This document shows, piece by piece, positions 36,769-45,045 of a DNA stretch of 64,000 nucleotides. Origin of the DNA: JBCAXA01 sp038534295 (GTDB lineage: Bacteria; Pseudomonadota; Gammaproteobacteria; Steroidobacterales; Woeseiaceae); assembly GCA_038534295.1 (NCBI GenBank), contig JBCAXA010000001.1, positions 1,612,001 through 1,676,000 on the forward strand. The letters are read 5' to 3'. Position 1 is the first letter of the stretch. The number at the start of each line of letters is the position of its first letter. The notes beneath the pieces are model-generated. The model did not search any database. It saw only the letters and a list, made by a program, of their open reading frames with translations, and was not told the DNA's origin. The position numbers were made by a program, and so were the translations under genes.

Positions 36769-37683
36769 ATGAGCGCGCGTTCTCCCGTGACATCGTCCGC
36801 CGGCAGCGCCAGCCGCGCCTGGCTGGATCAGGCCTGGCAATACCTGCGTCTGATGCGGATCGACAAACCGATCGGCATTTGGCTGCTGTTGTGGCCGACG
36901 CTGTGGGCGCTATGGATCGCGGCAGACGGCGAGCCGACCGGGCGACTGTTTGCCATTTTCGTCATCGGTGTCGTTGTGACCCGTTCGGCCGGCTGCGTCA
37001 TGAACGACCTTGTCGATCGCCGTCTGGACCGTGAGGTCCGCCGCACTCGTGATCGGCCGCTAGCGGCTGGGCAAGTCGGTGTTGCCGAGGCGCTCGTGCT
37101 CTTCGTCGGGCTTGGCTGCATCGCAATTGCGCTCGCAATGCTGCTGAACCCGCTATCGCAAGTCTTAGCAGCATGCGCGACGGTGCTGCTCGTCGTTTAT
37201 CCATTCACGAAGCGTTTTTTGTCGGTGCCGCAACTGGTGCTCGGGGTAGCGTTCGGGATCGCCGTGCCAATGGCTTTTGCCGCCACGACCGGCGAGCTGC
37301 CGGCATTAGCTTGGCTCGTCTTCGCCATCGCCGTCATTTGGGCGGTCATTTACGACACGATGTACGCCATGGTCGATCGCGACGACGATCTCGAAGCGGG
37401 CATTCGCTCGTCGGCGATTCTGTTCGGCGATGCTGACCGTTTCGTCATCGGCGGCCTGCAGCTTTGCATGATGCTCGGGCTGATCATGTTGGGTTCGCGC
37501 GCATCGCTCGGCGGTTGGTACTTTCTGAGCTTGATCGCCGTAGGCAGCTTCATGCTGTATCAGCAGTGGCTCATTCGCGATCGTGATCGCGATGGCGCGT
37601 TTGCGGCGTTTCGCAACAATCATTTCGTCGGTCTCGCGGTGTTCGTCGGGATCGCGATGCACTATCAGTTCGCCGCCGGTTAG
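36769..37683 (+). CDS. ubiA: 4-hydroxybenzoate polyprenyltransferase
   Basis: UbiA attaches the polyprenyl tail to 4-hydroxybenzoate in ubiquinone synthesis at the inner membrane. The protein has about eight membrane helices and the two metal-diphosphate motifs: NDLVDRRLDREVRRTRDRPLAAG near residue 79 and YDTMYAMVDRDDDLEAGIRSSAILFG near 197. RIDKPIGIWLLLWPTLWALW near 28 is typical of UbiA. The frame is open upstream to 36682 but the ATG at 36769 is the first sensible start. It follows recG by 50 bases. The quinone it makes feeds the respiratory chain. Confidence 0.95.
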   Translation: MSARSPVTSSAGSASRAWLDQAWQYLRLMRIDKPIGIWLLLWPTLWALWIAADGEPTGRLFAIFVIGVVVTRSAGCVMNDLVDRRLDREVRRTRDRPLAAGQVGVAEALVLFVGLGCIAIALAMLLNPLSQVLAACATVLLVVYPFTKRFLSVPQLVLGVAFGIAVPMAFAATTGELPALAWLVFAIAVIWAVIYDTMYAMVDRDDDLEAGIRSSAILFGDADRFVIGGLQLCMMLGLIMLGSRASLGGWYFLSLIAVGSFMLYQQWLIRDRDRDGAFAAFRNNHFVGLAVFVGIAMHYQFAAG

Positions 37684-37692
37684 CAATCGAAC

Positions 37693-38208
37693 ATGCAGCA
37701 AATGCTTCGCTTCGTGGTACCGGCGATTGCGGCACTGGCAATCATGGCTGGATTGTTGGCGCTGTCGGTTTGGATCGTCGAGCTCCCCTATTTCGCTGAA
37801 CGTTTCGAGGAGCTTGCCGAGGACTTGACCGTTGCGTCGGCTGAGCCTGATGACGTCGAGACCGCCGTCACGGCGCCGCGACCGGCAGCACTACCGACGC
37901 CCAATGTGCCGGCAGTCGACTGCGCTTCTGAGGCCGCTCGAATTGACCGGCGGGTGTCGTCGGCACGCGCCTGCAGCAGCAATCTCGATTGTGTGATCAG
38001 CGCGCCCCGACAGCGCTGCATCGTCCCGCTGCGAGTCGGCATAGCCGGCGCGATCGAAGACGACCTGCTGCGGGTTTCCGGGTTGTGCGCGGAGCCGTTG
38101 AGCTTGCCGACGCTCGATGCATTGTGTCGGGTACCGGATCGCGGCTGGTCGCCGATTTGCAGCGACGGGGTTTGCGTCCTGATTGACTCGTTCGATGTCG
38201 GCCAGTAG
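37693..38208 (+). CDS. Single-helix membrane protein with a Cys-rich periplasmic part, unknown
   Basis: I do not recognise a family. The 171-residue product has one N-terminal membrane helix (residues about 5-30) and then a Pro/Ala-rich linker (VTAPRPAALPTPNVPAV). The rest has eight cysteines (for example DCASEAAR, RACSSNLDCVI, RQRCIV, GLCAEPL, DALCRV, PICSDGVCVLI), suggesting a disulfide-stabilised periplasmic domain. SSARACSSNLDCVISAPRQRCIV resembles a short repeat of small Cys-rich proteins in proteobacteria. It follows ubiA by 9 bases and ends 5 bases before the convergent comF. Confidence 0.7.
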   Translation: MQQMLRFVVPAIAALAIMAGLLALSVWIVELPYFAERFEELAEDLTVASAEPDDVETAVTAPRPAALPTPNVPAVDCASEAARIDRRVSSARACSSNLDCVISAPRQRCIVPLRVGIAGAIEDDLLRVSGLCAEPLSLPTLDALCRVPDRGWSPICSDGVCVLIDSFDVGQ

Positions 38209-38213
38209 CGCGA

Positions 38214-38912
38214 TCAGGCGCGAGCCACACAGGCCGCCAGCACCGCTTTGGCGCCGGCGGCGAGCAAAGCATGACTCGCGGCTTCGATGGTGGCACCGCT
38301 AGTCGCAACGTCGTCCACCAACAGAACCCGTTTGCCGCGAACCGTGTCGTGCTTGGCGACAAACGACCGGGCAACGTTCTTGCGCCGCTCGGTTCGCGAC
38401 AGCCGCGACTGCTGGCGGGTGGCGCGACGGCGGGTCAGCGCGTGCGTGGCATGCGCCCAGCCGAAGCCACGGGCAAGCGGCGTGGACAAACGCTCGGCCT
38501 GATTGAAGCCGCGTCGTGCCAGGCGCAACCAGTGCAACGGCACTGGCACAACGATATCGACCTCGAGCTTCGCCGCGGCAATTGCATCGCTGAGCACGGT
38601 GACGAGTGGGTTGGCAAAACCCAGTTCGCCACCGAATTTCATTCGTGTGATGACGGTATCGACGGGAAAGGCGTAGCGCAGCGGCGCGACGAGCCGCTCG
38701 TATGGCGGCGCGCGACGCTGGCAGCGACCGCAGGGTACCTGTGGATCGGCGACACGGATGGCGCAGCGCGGACACGCCGATTGCTGGCGTGGCAGATCGT
38801 CCAGACAGCCTTCGCAGAGACCAGGGCGCTCAGAGCGCTGGCGGCACAGCAGGCAAATGGGCGGTAGCAGAGCGTCGACGAGCGGTGCTGCGTAGTCGGC
38901 GTAAACACCCAT
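38214..38912 (-). CDS. comF: ComF family phosphoribosyltransferase-like protein
   Basis: ComF proteins help single-stranded DNA handling during natural transformation, though the exact role in Gram-negatives is unclear. An N-terminal double zinc finger is visible (ICLLCRQR, LCEGCLDDL, CPRCAIRV, CGRCQRR between residues 16 and 62), and the C-terminal phosphoribosyltransferase motif is GKRVLLVDDVATSGATIEAA near residue 188. I chose the ATG at 38912 because the homologous region begins here; the frame extends to 38975, and an ATG at 38936 is also possible. None of them has a good Shine-Dalgarno. It is divergent from the bioC-like gene. A type IV pilus operon in the same window makes competence plausible. 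Confidence 0.9.
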   Translation of the reverse strand: MGVYADYAAPLVDALLPPICLLCRQRSERPGLCEGCLDDLPRQQSACPRCAIRVADPQVPCGRCQRRAPPYERLVAPLRYAFPVDTVITRMKFGGELGFANPLVTVLSDAIAAAKLEVDIVVPVPLHWLRLARRGFNQAERLSTPLARGFGWAHATHALTRRRATRQQSRLSRTERRKNVARSFVAKHDTVRGKRVLLVDDVATSGATIEAASHALLAAGAKAVLAACVARA

Positions 38913-39020
38913 ACGGGAATGCTGGACCCGCGGCATCGCGGGTAACGGGAGAGTTTCTCGACGATCTACGCGCAAACTCAGCGCTTGCCTGTTGGTTGTT
39001 GACGAGCCACGCTTGTCGTC

Positions 39021-39884
39021 GTGAACGACCTGCTAAATGCACTCGACGCCCGCGCGGTTCGTCGTCAGGCCGAACGACGTGCCGTCACGCCACCCGCTGC
39101 CGCCTATCTGTTCGAGCGCTGCGCCGATGTGCTAGCGGAGCGCTTCGACTGGCTGGCCACCCAGCCGAGCACGGTGCTCGACGTCAGTGCCGATGCCGGC
39201 TACGCCGCGAGGCAAGTGGCGCAAAGATGCCGGAAAGCGCGGCAGATTTGCGCTGGCGGTGCCGCGCTCGTTACCGAACCGCGGCGCTGGTGGCAACGCC
39301 AGCGGAACACCCGCTTGGTCGGAGACCTGTTTGACCTGCCGCTCGCTGAGAACTCGATCGAGCTGGCGCTCGCAAATTTGACGCTGCCGTGGATCGACGA
39401 GCCGGACCGCTTGTTTGCCGAGTTGGCCCGGGTTTGCGCGCCGGACGCGCCACTGCTGATCGCCGCACTGGGTCCGGACAGCTTCCGTGAGCTGCGCGAT
39501 GCGTGGACGGACTCGGACAATCGGCCGGCCACCGTGCCGGTCTTTGCCGATATGCACGACCTGGGCGACGCGCTCGTTCGCGCAGGTTTTGTCGAGCCTG
39601 TGCTCGATGTCGATCGAATCGCCGTCCGCTTCGCCTCACCAGCGGCGCTGTGGCGCGATTTGCGCGCGACCGGCGCTGGCAACGTGTTGCGTGCCCGCCG
39701 CCGCGGCTTGACTACGCCCCGACAACTCGCTGCCGCGGGTATGGCGCTGGATGCGACGGGCGGTGGTTTCGACGTTACTGTCGAACTCGTGTTCGCGCAC
39801 GCTTTTGCGACATCGAGGACGGCGACGAACAAGCGTCGCGAAACGTCAATCCCGGCAGCGTCAATCGGTCGCCGGCGACGCTGA
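39021..39884 (+). CDS. bioC: BioC-like SAM methyltransferase with a degenerate cofactor loop
   Basis: BioC methylates malonyl-ACP to start biotin synthesis. The 287-residue product opens with a family-like ARAVRRQAERRAVTPPAA, and shows LVGDLFDLPLAENSIELALANLTLPWIDEPDRLFAELARVCAPDAPLLIAALGPDSFRELRDAW (from residue 97, in several blocks), which matches BioC and NDUFAF5-type methyltransferases. The SAM-binding loop, normally DxGxGxG, reads LDVSADAGYAARQVAQR near residue 55, so it keeps only one glycine. The start is GTG. No bio genes are adjacent; comF is divergent, as bioH and comF are in enterobacteria. The C-terminal tail is basic and may be unstructured. The family is well supported; the specific activity is less sure. 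Confidence 0.78.
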   Translation: MNDLLNALDARAVRRQAERRAVTPPAAAYLFERCADVLAERFDWLATQPSTVLDVSADAGYAARQVAQRCRKARQICAGGAALVTEPRRWWQRQRNTRLVGDLFDLPLAENSIELALANLTLPWIDEPDRLFAELARVCAPDAPLLIAALGPDSFRELRDAWTDSDNRPATVPVFADMHDLGDALVRAGFVEPVLDVDRIAVRFASPAALWRDLRATGAGNVLRARRRGLTTPRQLAAAGMALDATGGGFDVTVELVFAHAFATSRTATNKRRETSIPAASIGRRRR

Positions 39885-39968
39885 CGATGAGTTGTCACAA
39901 TTGCCCGAAACGAGATGTAACCGATTGTTCAAACTAGCGATTTTTAGCCACTGTGAAGTACGTCTCGG

Positions 39969-39997
39969 TTGCGTGTCGCAGTGCACCACCGTACACT
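39969..39997 (+). promoter_or_regulatory. Candidate promoter upstream of the cytochrome oxidase cluster
   Basis: TTGCGT (39969-39974) and TACACT (39992-39997) are 17 bases apart. They lie in a 265-base region (39885-40149) after bioC that contains no gene I can see. The match to consensus is moderate (TTG conserved; TAnAnT). Confidence 0.35.
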
Positions 39998-40149
39998 TTG
40001 CAGCCAAAAGTTTTGACGTGAACTAGCGCTTCGGACGGGGCCGAGCGACAGGCAACTTCGGGACCTGCCGAAGCGCCAGCCTGCGACTTGCGCCGCACGC
40101 CTGAGCCACTGGCTACGCCGACGTTATTTGGCCGAGTAGAGAACTTCCG

Positions 40150-40620
40150 GTGACCTGTTTCGAATTGAAACCGAACAATTCGCTCGACGCGGACGCGTCG
40201 GCGTTGTTTTACGGTTCGCTCGTTGTCACCGGCGGCGCTGTGGCGCTCGTGTTTGCGCTGCAGGGATTCTGGCCAATACTGCCATTCGCCGGCATCGAAC
40301 TCGGTGCCTTGCTGTACTGCGTGCATCTCGTCAACAAACGTGCGCGTGATCGCGACTGGATCGAAATCGACGACCACACGGTAACCGTTCGCCGCGAGCG
40401 CGGCGGTTCAGAAGTGGTCCGCCGTTTCCAGCGTGCGTGGACCCGCGTGCGGCCGGCGAACGGTCGCACCGGACTATCGATCGGCGCCAGCAACGACTGG
40501 TGCACCGTCGGAGAATTTCTCACCGATGCCGAACGCGACGGGCTCGGACGCCGCTTGCGTGAAGTCTTAGCGGTAGACCCTGCACCTACGAATCGCGCGG
40601 TCGAGGCCGATAACGAATAA
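40150..40620 (+). CDS. DUF2244 membrane protein of the cox cluster
   Basis: The 156-residue product has two membrane helices near residues 20-60 followed by the conserved cytosolic part RARDRDWIEIDDHTVTVRRERGG and a beta-rich tail with VGEFLTDAERDGLGRRLREVL. This matches DUF2244 proteins, which are usually encoded directly upstream of coxB in proteobacteria. The function is not known; an oxidase assembly role is often assumed. The start is GTG. It is 37 bases before coxB. Confidence 0.85.
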   Translation: MTCFELKPNNSLDADASALFYGSLVVTGGAVALVFALQGFWPILPFAGIELGALLYCVHLVNKRARDRDWIEIDDHTVTVRRERGGSEVVRRFQRAWTRVRPANGRTGLSIGASNDWCTVGEFLTDAERDGLGRRLREVLAVDPAPTNRAVEADNE

Positions 40621-40657
40621 CGGAACCGGCCCTCGGGCCGACAGGACTGGTTGGACC

Positions 40658-41473
40658 ATGAAACGACTGATTGCACTTTTTTTGACCGGCGTCGCCGGTG
40701 TCGCCCACGCTGACTGGGACGTCAACATGCCGGTGGGTGTCACGGAAATCTCGAAAGAGGTTTACGACCTACACATGCTGATCTTCTGGGTGTGCGTGGT
40801 CATCGCGGTTGTTGTGTTTGGCGCGATGATTTATGCGCTGATCAATCACCGTAAGTCGGTTGGCGCTGTCCCTGCGAAAGACATGGTGCACTCGACCCGA
40901 GCCGAGATTGTTTGGACCATCATTCCAGTGGTGATCCTCGTTGCCATGGCAGTACCGGCAGCCGAGACGCTCGTAAAGATGGAGGACACCCGCAACCCGG
41001 ACGTCACCATCAAAGCGACCGCCTACCAATGGAAGTGGCACTACGAGTATCTCGACCAGGAAATCGATTTCTATTCGAACCTCGATGCCGACAGCAACGC
41101 GGCTCGTCAGCTCGGCTCCGGCATCGACCCCGAATCGGTGCCGCACTACCTCTTGAACGTCGACAACCCGGTCGTCGTGCCGGTCGGCGCAAAAATTCGC
41201 GTGCTGCTGACGTCGAACGACGTGCTGCACGCTTGGTGGATTCCGGAATTCGCGGTCAAAAAAGACGCAATCCCGGGCTTCATCAACGAGATTTGGTTCC
41301 GCGCCGAAGAGGTCGGTACGTTCCGCGGTGTTTGCGCTGAACTATGCGGCCAGGATCACGGTTTCATGCCGATCGTCGTCGAGGTTCGCCCGGCGGAAGA
41401 GTTCGCAACCTGGGTCGCGGCGAATCAGGCCGAGGGCGACGAACAGCAGCGCCTCGCTGACGCCGTCAACTGA
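40658..41473 (+). CDS. coxB: Cytochrome c oxidase subunit II
   Basis: Subunit II receives electrons from cytochrome c at the binuclear CuA site on the periplasmic side. A signal peptide (ending VAHADWDV) is followed by two helices (near residues 35-60 and 85-105). The CuA ligands are Cys226, Cys230, His234 and Met237 in CAELCGQDHGFM; the second histidine is in LLTSNDVLHAWWIPEF near residue 191. The aromatic ATAYQWKWHYEY near residue 121 is the electron entry region. No C-terminal cytochrome c domain is present, so it is the aa3 rather than caa3 type. Length 271 aa. Confidence 0.97.
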   Translation: MKRLIALFLTGVAGVAHADWDVNMPVGVTEISKEVYDLHMLIFWVCVVIAVVVFGAMIYALINHRKSVGAVPAKDMVHSTRAEIVWTIIPVVILVAMAVPAAETLVKMEDTRNPDVTIKATAYQWKWHYEYLDQEIDFYSNLDADSNAARQLGSGIDPESVPHYLLNVDNPVVVPVGAKIRVLLTSNDVLHAWWIPEFAVKKDAIPGFINEIWFRAEEVGTFRGVCAELCGQDHGFMPIVVEVRPAEEFATWVAANQAEGDEQQRLADAVN

Positions 41474-41547
41474 TCGATACGGAACCTTAGCGACACCGAA
41501 TTGGATTTCACGCTGACGGCAGGGGCCGAGCAGCAGGAGCAAGCAAG

Positions 41548-43167
41548 ATGACGAGCGCTACACACACGGCAGACCATCACGACGAACACCACGATCACGG
41601 CCCGGCGAAAGGGCTGTCGCGCTGGCTGTTCACGACCAACCACAAAGACATCGGCACGCTGTACTTGCTGTTTAGCCTGACGATGTTCTTCGTCGGTGGC
41701 GCGATGGCGCTGGTGATCAGGGCCGAACTCGGCATGCCGGGTTTGCAGTTCGTTCACCCGGACTTCTACAACCAGATGGTGACGATGCATGCGCTGATCA
41801 TGATTTTCGGCGCCGTCATGCCAGCCTTCGTCGGACTCGCCAACTGGATGGTGCCGCTGATGGTCGGCGCCTGCGATATGGCGCTGCCACGAATGAACAA
41901 CTGGTCATTCTGGATTCTGCCGGTTGCCTTTGGACTGCTGCTGTCGACGTTTTTCCTCGGCGGTGCGCCGGCCGGTGGCTGGACCATGTATCCACCGCTG
42001 GTCTTGCAGACCGGCGATGCGTTTCCGCTGCTGATCTTCTCGGTTCACTTGATGGGGATCTCGTCGATCATGGGCGCGATCAACATCATCGTGACGATCA
42101 TGAACATGCGCGCACCCGGCATGACGCTCCTGAAAATGCCGCTGTTCGTCTGGACGTGGCTGATCACGGCGTATCTGTTGATCGCGGTCATGCCGGTACT
42201 CGCCGGCGCGGTCACGATGCTGCTCACCGATCAGTTCTTTGGCACCAGCTTCTTCCGCGCCGCCGGTGGCGGTGACCCGGTCATGTTCCAGCACATTTTC
42301 TGGTTCTTCGGGCACCCCGAGGTCTACATCATGATCCTGCCGGCGTTCGGGATCGTCTCGGAAATCATCCCGACGTTCTCGCGCAAGCCGCTGTTTGGCT
42401 ACGACTCGATGGTGTACGCAACGGCCAGCATCGCGTTTCTGTCGTTCATCGTTTGGGCACACCACATGTTCACGGTCGGCATGCCGTTGACCGGTCAGCT
42501 GTTCTTCATGTTTTCGACGATGCTGATTGCGGTACCGACTGGCGTAAAGGTCTTCAACTGGACCGCGACGATGTGGAAAGGTGCGATGACTTTTGAGACG
42601 CCCATGCTGTTCGCACTGGCGTTTCTGTTTTTGTTCACGATTGGCGGTTTCTCGGGTCTGATGCTCGCCATCGTGCCGGCCGACTTCCAGTACCACGACT
42701 CGTACTTCGTCGTGGCACATTTCCATTACGTACTCGTCCCGGGCGCAATCTTCGCGATCATCGCGGGGGCGTACTACTGGCTGCCGAAGTGGACCGGCCA
42801 CATGTACAACGAGACGCTCGGCAAGTGGCACTTCTGGCTGACAACCATCTTCGTCAACCTGACGTTCTTCCCAATGCATTTTGTCGGTCTCGCCGGCATG
42901 CAGCGCCGGGTACCGGATTACCCGGTCGTGTTCGCCGATTTCAACTTCATTGCGACGGTCGGCGCGTTCGGCTTTGGTTTGTCGCAGCTTTTGTTCATCG
43001 TCGTCGTCGTGCAGTGCATCCGTGGCGGCAAGAAGGCGACCGCCGAGGTCTGGGACAACCCGCATGGCCTCGAGTGGACCGTGCCGTCGCCGGCGCCATA
43101 CCACACGTTCGATGAGCCGCCCGAGGTGGGCGACCTCGCCGAGATCGGTCCGCTGAAAGGAACCTAG
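41548..43167 (+). CDS. coxA: Cytochrome c oxidase subunit I
   Basis: CoxA carries heme a, heme a3 and CuB and pumps protons. The 539-residue protein has twelve predicted helices. Heme a ligand His is in VTMHALIMIFGA near residue 76; CuB and the covalent His-Tyr are in FWFFGHPEVYIMILPAFG near residue 252; the CuB histidines lie in VWAHHMFTVG near 303; and heme ligands are in SYFVVAHFHYVLVPGA near 390. The K-channel Lys is visible in PTGVKVFNW. The N-terminus is unusually His-rich (TADHHDEHHDHG), perhaps involved in copper handling. AGGAG lies nine bases before the ATG. Confidence 0.98.
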   Translation: MTSATHTADHHDEHHDHGPAKGLSRWLFTTNHKDIGTLYLLFSLTMFFVGGAMALVIRAELGMPGLQFVHPDFYNQMVTMHALIMIFGAVMPAFVGLANWMVPLMVGACDMALPRMNNWSFWILPVAFGLLLSTFFLGGAPAGGWTMYPPLVLQTGDAFPLLIFSVHLMGISSIMGAINIIVTIMNMRAPGMTLLKMPLFVWTWLITAYLLIAVMPVLAGAVTMLLTDQFFGTSFFRAAGGGDPVMFQHIFWFFGHPEVYIMILPAFGIVSEIIPTFSRKPLFGYDSMVYATASIAFLSFIVWAHHMFTVGMPLTGQLFFMFSTMLIAVPTGVKVFNWTATMWKGAMTFETPMLFALAFLFLFTIGGFSGLMLAIVPADFQYHDSYFVVAHFHYVLVPGAIFAIIAGAYYWLPKWTGHMYNETLGKWHFWLTTIFVNLTFFPMHFVGLAGMQRRVPDYPVVFADFNFIATVGAFGFGLSQLLFIVVVVQCIRGGKKATAEVWDNPHGLEWTVPSPAPYHTFDEPPEVGDLAEIGPLKGT

Positions 43168-43171
43168 GCTG

Positions 43172-43321
43172 TTGACACCGACCGTCACCGACGAACAGCG
43201 CCGCCGCAACCGAGCCACCGCCGTGTGGCTTGGTGTGGTGGCTGTTGGCTTCTTCATGGCGTTCGTTGTCGCGGTCGACGCGCGTAACGGCTGGCAGTTT
43301 TTGAGCGGCTTTTTGCAATGA
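43172..43321 (+). CDS. Small single-helix cytochrome oxidase assembly protein
   Basis: A 49-residue frame fills the gap between coxA and ctaG. It starts with TTG at 43172 and gives MTPTVTDEQRRRN followed by one membrane helix (AVWLGVVAVGFFMAFVVAV) and the tail DARNGWQFLSGFLQ. Its stop (TGA at 43319-43321) overlaps the ctaG ATG by 4 bp. A small membrane protein in exactly this place is common in proteobacterial cox clusters (annotated as cytochrome oxidase small assembly protein), so it is probably real even though it is short and lacks an ATG. Confidence 0.7.
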   Translation: MTPTVTDEQRRRNRATAVWLGVVAVGFFMAFVVAVDARNGWQFLSGFLQ

Positions 43322-43863
43322 GCGACGCGCCACAAACGAGCTCGAAATGGCTGATCGTGCAGCTGAGCGCGCTCGCCGTCGGCACGTTTGTGTTTGGCTT
43401 TTTCATCATGCCGCCGCTGTACGACGCGCTGTGCGAAGTGACCGGCCTCGGTGGCAAGACCAACCAAACGGCCGTTGCCGTCGTCGAAAACCCGGACGAG
43501 TCGCGCACCGTCACGGTGGAGTTTGTCACCACGGTCAACGAAAGCGCCCCGTGGCGATTCAAGCCGACCCAGAACACGATGGACGTTCAGCCCGGCAAGC
43601 TCTACACGGCGATGTTTATCGCCACCAATCTGACCGACGACGCCATTACCGGCCAGGCAGTGCCGAGTGTCTCGCCGCTGCGCGCGGCGACGCATTTCAA
43701 AAAAACCGAATGTTTCTGCTTCACGTCACAGCACTTCGAGGCGCAGGAAGCCAAAGAAATGCCGGTTCAGTTCATGGTATCGACCGATTTGCCGAATCAG
43801 GTTGATACAATCACGCTTTCCTATACGTTTTTTAGAACCAATACCGTCGCCGCTGGACGCTGA
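43318..43863 (+). CDS. ctaG: Cytochrome c oxidase assembly protein CtaG (Cox11)
   Basis: CtaG delivers copper to the CuB site of subunit I. It has one N-terminal helix (residues about 16-35) and a periplasmic Ig-like domain. The copper ligands are Cys132 and Cys134 in TECFCFTSQHFEAQEAKEMP, the diagnostic Cox11 motif; RFKPTQNTMDVQPGK near 80 is also conserved. Length 181 aa. It is coupled to the small upstream gene through an ATGA overlap. Confidence 0.96.
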   Translation: MSDAPQTSSKWLIVQLSALAVGTFVFGFFIMPPLYDALCEVTGLGGKTNQTAVAVVENPDESRTVTVEFVTTVNESAPWRFKPTQNTMDVQPGKLYTAMFIATNLTDDAITGQAVPSVSPLRAATHFKKTECFCFTSQHFEAQEAKEMPVQFMVSTDLPNQVDTITLSYTFFRTNTVAAGR

Positions 43864-43892
43864 CCGCGACCGGCCGGTGCAGGAAGAACGAC

Positions 43893-44765
43893 ATGGCTGA
43901 CGCCCACGCACAAGACAAGTATTACGTCCCCCACGGCAGCAAATGGCCCTTCGTCGGCACCGTTGCTTTTCTGTTTATGATGGGTGGCGTTTCGGCCTGG
44001 CTGAATGGGTCGGATCTCGGCCAGTGGTTCATGCTCGTCGGCGTCGCCATCATGGTCTATATGCTGTTTGGCTGGTTTGGTACCGTCATCGACGAAAGCG
44101 AAAACGGCATCTACAACAATCAGGTAGATCGCTCGTTCCGTACCGGCATGAGCTGGTTCATATTCTCCGAAGTCATGTTCTTCGCCGCGTTCTTCGGCGC
44201 CCTGTTCTATGCCCGCAGCTTCGTGCTGCCGTGGCTAGACGGTCAGGGCAACAACTTCTTCACGAACCTCTTGCTGTGGACCGGCTTTGAAAGCGAATGG
44301 CCGTCGAACGGCCCGGCGGGCGTCGGCGGTGACTACGAGGTCATGGGTCCGCTCGGCCTGCCGCTGATCAACACGATCATTCTGCTGACGAGCTCGGTCA
44401 CGGTAACGATTGCGCATCACGCGATCGCGGAAGGCAAACGCGCGATAGTGCTTGCGTTTCTTGGCCTCACGGTATTGCTGGGCTTCATTTTCGTGTTCTT
44501 GCAGGCCGAGGAGTACATCCACGCCTACACCGAAATGAACCTGACACTCGAAACCGGGATCTACGGCTCGACGTTCTTCATGTTGACCGGTTTCCACGGT
44601 ATGCACGTCACGCTCGGCGCGATCATTTTGCTGGTCGTCTGGATACGCGTGCTGCGCGGGCACTTCACGCCGACGAGCCACTTCGCGTTCGAGGCCGGCG
44701 CCTGGTACTGGCACTTCGTCGACGTCGTGTGGCTAGGGCTCTACATCTTCGTCTACTGGCTCTGA
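43893..44765 (+). CDS. coxC: Cytochrome c oxidase subunit III
   Basis: Subunit III stabilises the oxidase core. The 290-residue product has seven helices and begins YYVPHGSKWPFVGTVAFLFMMGG. Conserved points are GMSWFIFSEVMFFAAFFGALFYAR near residue 88 (with the helix III Glu) and TGFHGMHVTLGAI near residue 230, followed by HFAFEAGAWYWHFVDVVWLGLYIFVYW at the end. AGGAA precedes the ATG. It ends before a short antisense gene. Confidence 0.97.
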   Translation: MADAHAQDKYYVPHGSKWPFVGTVAFLFMMGGVSAWLNGSDLGQWFMLVGVAIMVYMLFGWFGTVIDESENGIYNNQVDRSFRTGMSWFIFSEVMFFAAFFGALFYARSFVLPWLDGQGNNFFTNLLLWTGFESEWPSNGPAGVGGDYEVMGPLGLPLINTIILLTSSVTVTIAHHAIAEGKRAIVLAFLGLTVLLGFIFVFLQAEEYIHAYTEMNLTLETGIYGSTFFMLTGFHGMHVTLGAIILLVVWIRVLRGHFTPTSHFAFEAGAWYWHFVDVVWLGLYIFVYWL

Positions 44766-44808
44766 GCAAGCCGTAGCAGCGTGTCTGCCGCGAGGCGGCG
44801 GACGTCGC

Positions 44809-45009
44809 TCAAGGTGTCACGGGGTTGGGACTGATCCAGCCGAGTTGAGCGCCCAGCAATAGGAACATCAGTAGGCCGATTGATAGTGCGATCCGCCACG
44901 TGAGGGCGCGCGCGACCTTTGCGGAGCCTTTGTCCTTGTTCAGGAAGTACAGCCCGGAGCCGAGGCTGTAGATAATAGCCCCGAGTATCAAAAGCATGAC
45001 GAGTTTCAT
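44809..45009 (-). CDS. Twin-helix DUF2909 protein, antisense within the cox cluster
   Basis: A 66-residue protein with two membrane helices separated by FLNKDKGSAKVARALTWRIALS. This spacing, with KGSxKVxRALTWRIALS and the ending LGWISPNP, matches DUF2909. The gene usually lies between coxC and surf1 on the opposite strand in gammaproteobacteria, as here. Its role is unknown. It may interfere with transcription through the cox cluster. Confidence 0.85.
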   Translation of the reverse strand: MKLVMLLILGAIIYSLGSGLYFLNKDKGSAKVARALTWRIALSIGLLMFLLLGAQLGWISPNPVTP

Positions 45010-45045
45010 GACCGAGAGTATACGCGGCCCGGCAAACCGGGCGGC

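Noticed and set aside
41905..43695. Long minus-strand frame of about 596 codons opposite coxA and ctaG
   Set aside because: It is the shadow of coxA: composition is dominated by His, Arg, Asp and Gln typical of antisense frames in GC-rich genes, and it matches no family.
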